Positions 1-5,434 of a stretch of 5,680 nt of DNA are shown piece after piece. Numbering within the stretch: position 1 is the first letter of the stretch; every line of letters begins with the position of its first letter. A model generated the notes under the pieces. That model had not been told where the DNA came from, made no database searches, and saw only the letters and a list, made by a program, of their open reading frames with translations. The stretch is from contig JAPLPA010000287.1 in assembly GCA_026400415.1 (NCBI GenBank), positions 12,265-17,944 on the forward strand, given 5' to 3'. The position numbers and the translations under genes are program-made. This DNA comes from Afipia sp. (lineage in GTDB: Bacteria; Pseudomonadota; Alphaproteobacteria; Rhizobiales; Xanthobacteraceae).

Positions 1-279
1 GACCTGACCGCCGACGAGCATCGAAATAGCAGATTGTGGCGCGGACGCGGACACAGGGCGCAACTTAGCGGGATCAATCAGGAAAAAGCGCGCAATCAGA
101 ATCGCAGCTATAACTGACCAAAAGATCGCGGTACCGAAACAGAAAACACCGTAGCCTTCGTTCGCAAGGAAAGCCGATTTTTCAGCCCATTCGGAAAGCT
201 CTTGCTCTGACATGGTCGAGCCATCTGACACGTTTTGCATTTGTCTGGCCAAACCGCTTTTTCTCACTGTAGATTTCAT
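1..279 (-). CDS. Unrecognised membrane protein, N-terminal 93 residues (3' part runs off the window)
   Basis: I do not recognise this gene. The frame is open from an ATG at 279 down to the window edge. The first ~42 residues are polar and contain the stretch MSEQELSEWAEKSAFLANEG. A clear hydrophobic membrane segment follows at about residues 45-68 (core GTAIFWSVIAAILIARFFLI), then a Pro/Ser/Ala-rich linker (69-83). A second hydrophobic stretch may begin at residue 84 (AISMLVGG) and run off the edge. No catalytic or binding motif is visible, and the fold would be a cytoplasmic N-tail plus membrane helices. The start is uncertain: ATG codons at 240 and 213 are in frame, and none has a strong ribosome binding site (GGGA lies upstream of 279). 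It has the same orientation as the YeiH-family gene but is separated from it by 172 bp and has its own candidate promoter, so a shared function is not implied. Confidence 0.6.
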   Translation of the reverse strand, partial: MKSTVRKSGLARQMQNVSDGSTMSEQELSEWAEKSAFLANEGYGVFCFGTAIFWSVIAAILIARFFLIDPAKLRPVSASAPQSAISMLVGGQV

Positions 280-305
280 GATCGTTATCCCGACGCCACA
301 AAACT

Positions 306-334
306 AATTTGTACTTTAAAATCAATGCTTTCAA
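306..334 (-). promoter_or_regulatory. Candidate promoter for the unrecognised membrane protein gene
   Basis: Reading the minus strand, TTGAAA (329-334) is followed after 17 bases by CAAATT (306-311), about 27 bases before the ATG at 279. The -35 is good and the -10 is poor. A small inverted repeat, ACAAA-ACTAA-TTTGT (298-312), overlaps the -10 and could be an operator. The rest of the 172-bp gap (280-451) holds only an A/T run just past the YeiH-family stop codon and no convincing terminator hairpin. This is pattern matching only. Confidence 0.28.
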
Positions 335-451
335 GAAAACAGAATCGCGTTTTCGCCGGGTTTTATGGGTGAAAATAGTCGCGCGAGCCTTTCTGGGAAG
401 AATGGTCTTCTCGGTGCATCAAAAGCACGCCGCATTCCAAAAAATTTAAGC

Positions 452-1516
452 CTAGTGAACACCAAGCAAACGAATAAGGCCGAGGCTGATTGCAAAAAGA
501 ACGATCAGCGACCCTGTCACAGCGAAAGTCACGCGTCCTCCCAGACGCCCGATAATTCGTACATCGACGCCGAGACCCAGTGCCGCCATCGATATGATTG
601 TCAGCACACCTGCTGCGATCGTTAATGGCTTCAGTGCGCTGTCGGGCACAAAACCAATTGATCGAATGGCCGCGAGAATAAGGAATCCTAGGATGAACCA
701 AGGCACCAGCTGAAACAAACTTGGTTTTTTAGGTACGTTGCCTTTGTCGTCCGAGATCTTGCTTCGCAATAGAGACAACAGAATGACGACCGGACCCAGC
801 ATCAGCACTCGAACAAGCTTTACAAGCGTCCCGACCTGAGTGGCGACAAGTCCAATCGGAATCGTTGCTGCAAGAACTGGTGGCACCGCGTAAACCGTCA
901 ACCCCGCCAAAGCGCCGTACTGAGTCTCGTTGAGGTGTAGTAAGGGAAAAGCTAGCGGCAAGCCCAGAACGACAACTACGCCAAGCACGGCTGTAAATGC
1001 TATTGAAGATGCGATATCGGAATTTTTCGCTCCAATCACCGGCGCAACCGCCGCGATAGCCGAGTTGCCGCAAATCGAATTTCCGCAGGCAATTAGAATG
1101 GAAATGTGCTGCGAGAGTCCTGCTGCACGTGAGATTAAATAACTCGCTGCAAGTGCTACCGCCACCGTGATAGCAATCCCCGCGAGAAGTGCCGGTCCGG
1201 ATGCCAATATGGCGCTAAAACTAATAGATGCGCCAAGAAGCATCACAGCGATCTCGAGAAGTAACTTCGCACTGAAATTGATACCGGGAGTCCAATACGG
1301 GCCTGGCCGCCAAAAACTCCTCACGACGATCCCGAGAAGGATCGCCATCACAAGGGCCTCAACGTAGGGATGCGCGAAAGCGGCTTCTTCGGCGTACTGA
1401 GCTGCAATGGACACGAATGCAATTGCACCGCAAAGCGCAGTGCCCGGAAGAACCGAAGGAAGAAATCTTTCTTTTTTCAGAGAAATGGCTTTTTTGGGGT
1501 AACGCTTCGCGCCCAT
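452..1516 (-). CDS. YeiH/UPF0324 family membrane protein, putative sulfate/sulfite exporter
   Basis: This 354-residue inner-membrane protein has about ten hydrophobic segments and a basic N-terminal tail (MGAKRYPKKAISLKKERF). Family marks are visible. A glycine/cysteine loop CGNSICGNSAIAAVAPVI at 144-161 corresponds to the SSICGAAAV stretch of E. coli YeiH. TVYAVPPVLAAT at 207-218 sits where E. coli YeiH has TVHEVAQVVAAG. VKLVRVLMLGPVV at 232-244 and MAALGLGVDVR at 310-320 are also typical. Length is normal for the family. The family is annotated as putative sulfate exporters (PSE, TC 9.B.63), and members occur in taurine, sulfolactate and related sulfonate clusters, where export of sulfite or sulfate is assumed; I recall the names TauZ/SuyZ for such proteins. 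The ATG at 1516 has AGGA (1523-1526) six bases upstream. It lies 50 bp downstream of the IclR gene in the same direction, so the two are probably cotranscribed. Transported ion and direction are inferred. Confidence 0.88.
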   Translation of the reverse strand: MGAKRYPKKAISLKKERFLPSVLPGTALCGAIAFVSIAAQYAEEAAFAHPYVEALVMAILLGIVVRSFWRPGPYWTPGINFSAKLLLEIAVMLLGASISFSAILASGPALLAGIAITVAVALAASYLISRAAGLSQHISILIACGNSICGNSAIAAVAPVIGAKNSDIASSIAFTAVLGVVVVLGLPLAFPLLHLNETQYGALAGLTVYAVPPVLAATIPIGLVATQVGTLVKLVRVLMLGPVVILLSLLRSKISDDKGNVPKKPSLFQLVPWFILGFLILAAIRSIGFVPDSALKPLTIAAGVLTIISMAALGLGVDVRIIGRLGGRVTFAVTGSLIVLFAISLGLIRLLGVH

Positions 1517-1520
1517 CGTG

Positions 1521-1526
1521 TTTCCT
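1521..1526 (-). promoter_or_regulatory. Ribosome binding site of the YeiH-family gene
   Basis: On the minus strand AGGAAA ends four bases before the ATG at 1516, with its AGGA core six bases away. This is a good site and supports that start. It lies in the 50-bp spacer after the regulator's TAG stop, so the exporter can be translated independently from a shared message. Confidence 0.6.
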
Positions 1527-1566
1527 GCCCTGCTTCTTCGTGCAGCTTTTGTTTGGCGTATAAATT

Positions 1567-2385
1567 CTATTTTTTGGAAGCCTGCTTTGTTTTTGAACGA
1601 GGCGCATCAATTTCGAACATCGTTCTTTCTATCGCTCTCGCCGCCCGTTTCAGCGCCGGCACGTGTGAGATTGCGCGAGCCAGCGGCAACCTCGACGTCG
1701 GTCCATGCACTGCTACGGTGGCGACTATGTGCCCAGTCGAATCATGAATTGGCACGGCAGCGGCGCTCATTCCGTCGATGAATTCCTCATTGTCGACGCC
1801 AATCGAGCTTTTGCGTATTTTTTCAAGCTCGGGCTCGAGCTTCGCCGCAGTCGTGAGCGTGCGAGGCGTGTGACGCTGCAATGGTTCGGAGCGAAACAGT
1901 GCTTTTCGCAACGACGGCGGTGAAAGCGCTAGGATGAGCTTACCGCTGGCCGTGCAATGCAGAGGAACATGTGAGCCAACTTTCAAATTGAATTGTAGCG
2001 GCCAGTCCGACTCGACGCGGTCAATGTAAATTAGCCGGTCGCCATCCAACATCGTGATATTGCAGGTTTCGCCGACTTCTTTCACGAGCGCTGAAAGAAT
2101 GGCGCGCCGCGGCGCGAGTTGAAATGAACGCCGGATGGTGTGCAGCGCCAACGCTGTCAGCCGATGCCCAATTTCATAACGGTGCCCATCCCTTGCGCGC
2201 TGCACAAATCCCAATTGTTCAAGTAGCGCCACAAACCGATGAGTTGTCGCTTTCGGCAACTGAATGTCCGCTATCAGTTCGTTCAAAGTCACCGGCGCAT
2301 CTGCTTTGGCGATAATTTCCATTAGCAGAAGCGCGCGCTCAGAAACCGAGGATGTTTCCTGCAGTGACACCGGCGATCGTCCCAT
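1567..2385 (-). CDS. IclR-family transcriptional regulator (candidate IseR-like)
   Basis: This cytoplasmic DNA-binding regulator has 272 residues from the ATG at 2385. An N-terminal winged helix-turn-helix spans about residues 12-72, with the recognition part near LPKATTHRFVALLEQLGF (43-60). The larger IclR effector-binding domain follows (about 90-255). Its family marks include GETCNITMLDGDRLIYIDRV (105-124), the LKVGSHVPLHCTASGKLILA stretch (134-153) and DNEEFIDGMSAAAVPI (198-213). The tail is lysine-rich. The frame stays open to a TTG at 2439, but that start has no ribosome binding site and would leave almost no divergent promoter region; ATG 2385 also lacks a clear site, so the start is moderately certain. 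It is divergent from the GMC dehydrogenase gene and 50 bp upstream of the YeiH-family gene. The likely job is substrate-responsive control of both arms through the 100-bp intergenic region. IclR proteins can activate or repress; which applies here is not visible. Confidence 0.9.
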   Translation of the reverse strand: MGRSPVSLQETSSVSERALLLMEIIAKADAPVTLNELIADIQLPKATTHRFVALLEQLGFVQRARDGHRYEIGHRLTALALHTIRRSFQLAPRRAILSALVKEVGETCNITMLDGDRLIYIDRVESDWPLQFNLKVGSHVPLHCTASGKLILALSPPSLRKALFRSEPLQRHTPRTLTTAAKLEPELEKIRKSSIGVDNEEFIDGMSAAAVPIHDSTGHIVATVAVHGPTSRLPLARAISHVPALKRAARAIERTMFEIDAPRSKTKQASKK

Positions 2386-2413
2386 TGAATGAGTTGGCAA
2401 GCATTCGAGCACA

Positions 2414-2442
2414 TTGACAAACTTTTCCGCGCCCCACAATGT
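2414..2442 (+). promoter_or_regulatory. Candidate promoter of the GMC dehydrogenase-MFS operon
   Basis: A perfect -35 hexamer TTGACA (2414-2419) is followed after exactly 17 bases by CAATGT (2437-2442), a weak -10. Transcription would begin near 2449, leaving about 37 bases of leader before the preferred start at 2486 but only about 16 before the alternative ATG at 2465. The poor -10 would fit a promoter that needs an activator. The hexamer pair ACATTG (2411-2416) and CAATGT (2437-2442) is also an inverted repeat that brackets the promoter core. Confidence 0.42.
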
Positions 2443-2454
2443 TTAAGATAAATC

Positions 2455-2471
2455 GTCTCAACCAATGAGAC
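2455..2471 (+). promoter_or_regulatory. 17-bp palindrome, candidate operator for the IclR regulator
   Basis: GTCTCA (2455-2460) and TGAGAC (2466-2471) form a perfect 6-bp inverted repeat around a 5-base centre (ACCAA). It lies in the divergent regulator/dehydrogenase gap, just downstream of the candidate -10 and near the predicted transcription start. IclR-family proteins commonly bind short palindromes of about this size next to their own divergent promoters. In that position a bound protein would block the plus-strand promoter. Binding is inferred. Confidence 0.42.
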
Positions 2472-2475
2472 AGAC

Positions 2476-2482
2476 GGCGGGG
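2476..2482 (+). promoter_or_regulatory. Ribosome binding site deciding the GMC dehydrogenase start
   Basis: The G-rich GGCGGGG lies three bases before ATG 2486. The spacing is tight, but it is the only site available: nothing similar precedes ATG 2465, which falls inside the 17-bp palindrome. This favours 2486. Confidence 0.4.
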
Positions 2483-2485
2483 AAG

Positions 2486-4102
2486 ATGTCTGAGGAATTT
2501 GATTACGTCATAGTAGGCGCGGGATCGGCGGGCTGCGTTCTCGCCAATCGTCTAAGCGCAGACGGTCGTCATAAGGTTCTGTTGCTTGAGGCAGGACCAA
2601 AGGACAACTATCTCTGGATCCACATTCCCATCGGCTATGGGAAGACGATGTTTCATAAGGACTACAATTGGGGTTTTTACACAGACCCCGAGCCGAACAT
2701 GAAAGATCGTCGCATCTACTGGCCGCGCGGCCGTGGTCTCGGTGGATCGAGTTCTATTAACGGATTGATTTCAATTCGCGGTCAACGCGAAGACTACGAT
2801 CATTGGGCGCAGCTCGGGAATGGTGGCTGGGACTGGAATAGCGTTCTTCCGTACTTCATCAAATCCGAACACAACAGCCGCGGTGCCAGCAGCGCGCACG
2901 GTGGCGATGGTCCGTTGTGGTCGTCCGATATCGTCGAGAAAAGTGAGCTGATGGAGGCCATCATCCGGGGCGCAAACGAACTTGGTGTTCCGCGAACAGA
3001 TGACTTCAATGGTGGTGATCAAGAAGGCGTCGGCTATTATCAGCTCTTCACACATAATGGATGGCGTGTCTCAGCTTCAGTGGCCTACCTCAAACCTGCG
3101 CGAAATCGAGCAAATCTTCGTATTGAGACGCACGCGCAGGCAACAGGCTTAATTCTAAACGGTCGTCGTACCACCGGCGTGAAATATCGTCAGAATGGGA
3201 TTTCAAAGGAAGTTCGCGCAGCGCGCGAGGTCATCTTGTCGGCTGGCGCTTTGCAGTCTCCTCAACTGCTTCAGCTATCCGGGATTGGCCCCGCTGAGCT
3301 TTTGAAAAATAAAGGCATCGGTGTCGTGCACGATTTGCCCGGCGTTGGACAGAATCTGCAGGATCATCTTCAGCTTCGCCTCATGTATCGTGTGTCGAAG
3401 CCGATCACTACCAATGACGATTTGCGAACGCTAACCGGTAAAGCGCGGATCGGACTTAAATGGTTGATGAAAGGCACAGGCCCCCTTGGGATTGGCATCA
3501 ATCAGGGCGGTTTGTTCACGCAAATCCTGCCCGGTTCGCAAACGCCTGATATTCAATTTCATTTTGGTACGCTTTCCGCAGATCAGGCAGGAGGCAAGCC
3601 TCATGACTGGCCTGGCTGCACCTTCTCGGTTTGCCAGCTTAGACCGGAGTCGAGAGGCACTGTGAACATCAAGTCCGCTGATCCCTTTGAAGCTCCGTCG
3701 ATGAAGCCGAACTATCTGGCAGCGGAAACGGATCGTATCTGTGCCGTTGAATCGATCAAATACGCACGCCGCCTCGCAAATACACACGCGTTGCAGCCAT
3801 ACATTGCAAGCGAATACAAACCTGGAAGCGACGTTACATCCGACGACGAAATTCTGGACTTTGCGCGTGGAAATGGAGCTACGATTTTTCATCCCACCGG
3901 AACATGCAAGATGGGATCAGACCCGATGGCGGTGACTGATGCCAATCTTCGTGTGCACGGGATTTCAGGGCTTCGCGTCATTGACTGTTCGATCATGCCG
4001 ACTCTCGTATCGGGTAATACGCATGCACCAGCGGTCATGATCGCGGAGAAAGCATCAGATTTGATTTTGGGCGACGCAAAAAAGAATTCAGTCGCAGCAT
4101 AA
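2486..4102 (+). CDS. GMC-family FAD-dependent alcohol dehydrogenase, candidate isethionate dehydrogenase (IseJ-like)
   Basis: This is a 538-residue glucose-methanol-choline oxidoreductase that should oxidise an alcohol to an aldehyde using FAD. The N-terminus MSEEFDYVIVGAGSAG carries the dinucleotide-binding GAGSAG (11-16), with the ribose-binding Glu at 35 in LLLEAG. GMC signature 1 starts at residue 82 (GRGLGGSSSING). Signature 2 starts at 254 (GALQSPQLLQLSGIG). The catalytic His is at 469 in FHPTGTCKMG, and a second active-site residue, His513, is in GNTHAPAVMIAEK. Length is normal, and no signal peptide or membrane helix is visible. An in-frame ATG at 2465 would add seven residues, but it lacks a ribosome binding site and lies in a palindrome. 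The MFS gene follows after 34 bp, and an IclR gene is divergent. With the adjacent YeiH-type protein, this matches isethionate oxidation to sulfoacetaldehyde, as reported for membrane-bound IseJ of Cupriavidus necator. The GMC family is certain. The substrate is inferred; choline-like or other alcohols remain possible. Confidence 0.93.
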   Translation: MSEEFDYVIVGAGSAGCVLANRLSADGRHKVLLLEAGPKDNYLWIHIPIGYGKTMFHKDYNWGFYTDPEPNMKDRRIYWPRGRGLGGSSSINGLISIRGQREDYDHWAQLGNGGWDWNSVLPYFIKSEHNSRGASSAHGGDGPLWSSDIVEKSELMEAIIRGANELGVPRTDDFNGGDQEGVGYYQLFTHNGWRVSASVAYLKPARNRANLRIETHAQATGLILNGRRTTGVKYRQNGISKEVRAAREVILSAGALQSPQLLQLSGIGPAELLKNKGIGVVHDLPGVGQNLQDHLQLRLMYRVSKPITTNDDLRTLTGKARIGLKWLMKGTGPLGIGINQGGLFTQILPGSQTPDIQFHFGTLSADQAGGKPHDWPGCTFSVCQLRPESRGTVNIKSADPFEAPSMKPNYLAAETDRICAVESIKYARRLANTHALQPYIASEYKPGSDVTSDDEILDFARGNGATIFHPTGTCKMGSDPMAVTDANLRVHGISGLRVIDCSIMPTLVSGNTHAPAVMIAEKASDLILGDAKKNSVAA

Positions 4103-4122
4103 AAATCCAAAACAGAATCGTA

Positions 4123-4130
4123 AAGGGGAG
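4123..4130 (+). promoter_or_regulatory. Strong ribosome binding site of the MFS gene
   Basis: AAGGGGAG ends six bases before ATG 4137. This near-ideal site fixes the start of the MFS gene and so shows that the short N-terminus of that protein is not a start-calling error. Confidence 0.7.
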
Positions 4131-4136
4131 CTGAAC

Positions 4137-5381
4137 ATGGCTGATGATAATAGACTTCTTAGACGCGTCGTGTACGCGGTGGCGGGAATCGTTTTCAACA
4201 AACTATATTTTCCGGCCACCGACCCTGTGGTTTCAACGCTTCTGGCATACACAACATTTGCGGTCGGATTCGTGGCGCGTCCTCTTGGTGGTGTGATCTT
4301 CGGTCACTTTGGCGACCGTATCGGTCGCAAAAGCATGCTCATCCTGACCCTCATGATCATGGGTGTAGCGACTTTCCTCATCGGTCTCGTTCCCACCTAT
4401 GCGCAGATCGGAATTTGGGCACCAATACTTCTGCTCATTCTCCGCATCCTGCAGGGCATAGGCCTCGGCGGCGAGTGGGGCGGAGCAGTCCTGATGACTT
4501 ATGAATATGCCAAGCCGGAAAATCGCGGTCTTTATGCGAGCTTCCCTCAAATCGGTCTTGCGATCGGTCTGTGCCTTGCTTCGGGCATCGTGGCGCTATT
4601 GTCGTATTCGCTTACTGATGCGCAGTTCTTGGCTTGGGGCTGGCGCGTGGCGTTTATCCTAAGCTTTGTACTTGTTCTGGTCGGTCTCTATATTCGGTTG
4701 AACATCATGGAGACGCCCGAATTCGCAAAGATCAAATCAAAAGGTGCGGAAGTGAAAGTTCCGTTCACCGCGATGATTACGAACTATCCGAAGGAAGTGC
4801 TTGCCGGTATGGGCGCGCGCTACATTGACGGTGTGTTCTTCAATATCTTCGGCGTCTATTCAATTTCGTTTCTAACGTCGCAGCTCAAAATTCCACGCAC
4901 GGAAGCACTACTCGGCGTTTGCGCTGCGGCGTTGATCATGTGTCTGTTCATTCCGTTCTTCGGTAATATTTCCGACAAGATCGGACGGACGAAAACCTAC
5001 GCTTGGGGTTCGTTGATTACGGGCCTCTCTGCGCTGCCTGCATTCTGGATCTGGATTAACATGCCGGGCTCCCCATTCATGGTTTGGGCTGCGCTGATTA
5101 TTCCGTTCGGAATCCTGTACGCGTCGATCTACGGGCCTGAAGCAGCGCTGTTCTGCGATCTATTCAAACCGGAAGTGCGCTACACGGGTATTTCGTTCGT
5201 GTATCAATTCTCCGGAATTTTCGCGAGCGGCTTAACCCCGATCATCGCAACCGCACTGGTGCAAGCCTACGCACCGAATGGCGGGTGGGCTGTCGCAGGT
5301 TACTGCGTGTTCGCAGGCATCGTCAGTTCTCTATCCGCACTTTGGATCGCAAGCCTCGCAAAGCAGCGTGCTGTTCGCTAA
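4137..5381 (+). CDS. MHS-type MFS transporter with shortened first helix, candidate isethionate uptake carrier (IseU-like)
   Basis: This 414-residue inner-membrane proton symporter belongs to the metabolite:H+ symporter branch of the MFS (relatives include KgtP, ShiA, ProP). The loop 2-3 motif GHFGDRIGRKSM is at 56-67, the branch's diagnostic GLGGEWGGA at 109-117, and the repeat motif GNISDKIGRTKT in the second half from 276. The long polar loop between helices 6 and 7 carries METPEFAKIKSK, typical of the branch. The body resembles ordinary members, which are usually about 430 residues. The N-terminus does not: LLRRVV (7-12) runs straight into YAVAGIVFNKLYFP (13-26). Relatives have about 18 residues between these parts, including a conserved EWYDFF stretch in helix 1. 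The start is firm, with AAGGGGAG six bases upstream. It lies 34 bp after the GMC gene and is almost certainly cotranscribed with it; a terminator follows. Its likely role is uptake of the GMC enzyme's substrate. Whether it works without an intact helix 1 is doubtful. Confidence 0.9.
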   Translation: MADDNRLLRRVVYAVAGIVFNKLYFPATDPVVSTLLAYTTFAVGFVARPLGGVIFGHFGDRIGRKSMLILTLMIMGVATFLIGLVPTYAQIGIWAPILLLILRILQGIGLGGEWGGAVLMTYEYAKPENRGLYASFPQIGLAIGLCLASGIVALLSYSLTDAQFLAWGWRVAFILSFVLVLVGLYIRLNIMETPEFAKIKSKGAEVKVPFTAMITNYPKEVLAGMGARYIDGVFFNIFGVYSISFLTSQLKIPRTEALLGVCAAALIMCLFIPFFGNISDKIGRTKTYAWGSLITGLSALPAFWIWINMPGSPFMVWAALIIPFGILYASIYGPEAALFCDLFKPEVRYTGISFVYQFSGIFASGLTPIIATALVQAYAPNGGWAVAGYCVFAGIVSSLSALWIASLAKQRAVR

Positions 5382-5399
5382 GATCTAAAACGATTATGC

Positions 5400-5434
5400 A
5401 AAACGGCCCGGAGAAATCCGGGCCGTTTTCTTTT
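5400..5434 (+). terminator. Intrinsic terminator, probably bidirectional
   Basis: AAAACGGCCCGGA (5400-5412) pairs perfectly with TCCGGGCCGTTTT (5417-5429), a 13-bp stem closed by a GAAA tetraloop. It is followed by CTTTT, so the plus strand has two T runs. It starts 18 bases after the MFS stop codon. On the minus strand the stem begins four bases after the stop of the Pta-like gene and is followed by a four-T run within the stem's own arm, so it could also end that transcript. Confidence 0.9.

Noticed and set aside
365..625. Plus-strand open frame of 86 codons antisense to the YeiH-family gene.
   Set aside because: Polar, low-information composition, no ribosome binding site and no recognisable motif; a shadow frame.
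363..701. Minus-strand open frame of 112 codons over the end of the YeiH-family gene and the gap.
   Set aside because: It overlaps the YeiH-family gene in another frame, and its Arg/Ser/Cys-rich composition is that of an out-of-frame shadow.
1370..1781. Plus-strand open frames antisense to the IclR and YeiH-family genes.
   Set aside because: They overlap two well-supported genes and show no family features.
2386..2439. N-terminal extension of the IclR protein to a TTG start at 2439 (18 more residues).
   Set aside because: No ribosome binding site, a rare start codon, and it would overlap the candidate promoter of the divergent operon. ATG 2385 leaves a normal 100-bp divergent gap.
2465..2485. 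Seven-residue N-terminal extension of the GMC protein from ATG 2465.
   Set aside because: That ATG lies inside the 17-bp palindrome, lacks a ribosome binding site and adds MRQTAGK before the usual MSEEFDYVIVG start. It cannot be excluded fully.
3431..3892. Minus-strand open frame of 153 codons inside the GMC gene.
   Set aside because: It lies entirely within a gene with all GMC motifs; its composition is typical of an antisense frame.
2486..4102. Calling the GMC gene choline dehydrogenase betA.
   Set aside because: No betaine aldehyde dehydrogenase or BetI-type regulator is nearby, the regulator is IclR, a sulfur-anion exporter is adjacent, and the active-site NTN is NTH.
4163..4168. ACGCGT at the MFS junction as a sign of an engineered cloning site.
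   Set aside because: A single 6-bp palindrome is expected by chance, and the surrounding sequence is natural coding DNA.
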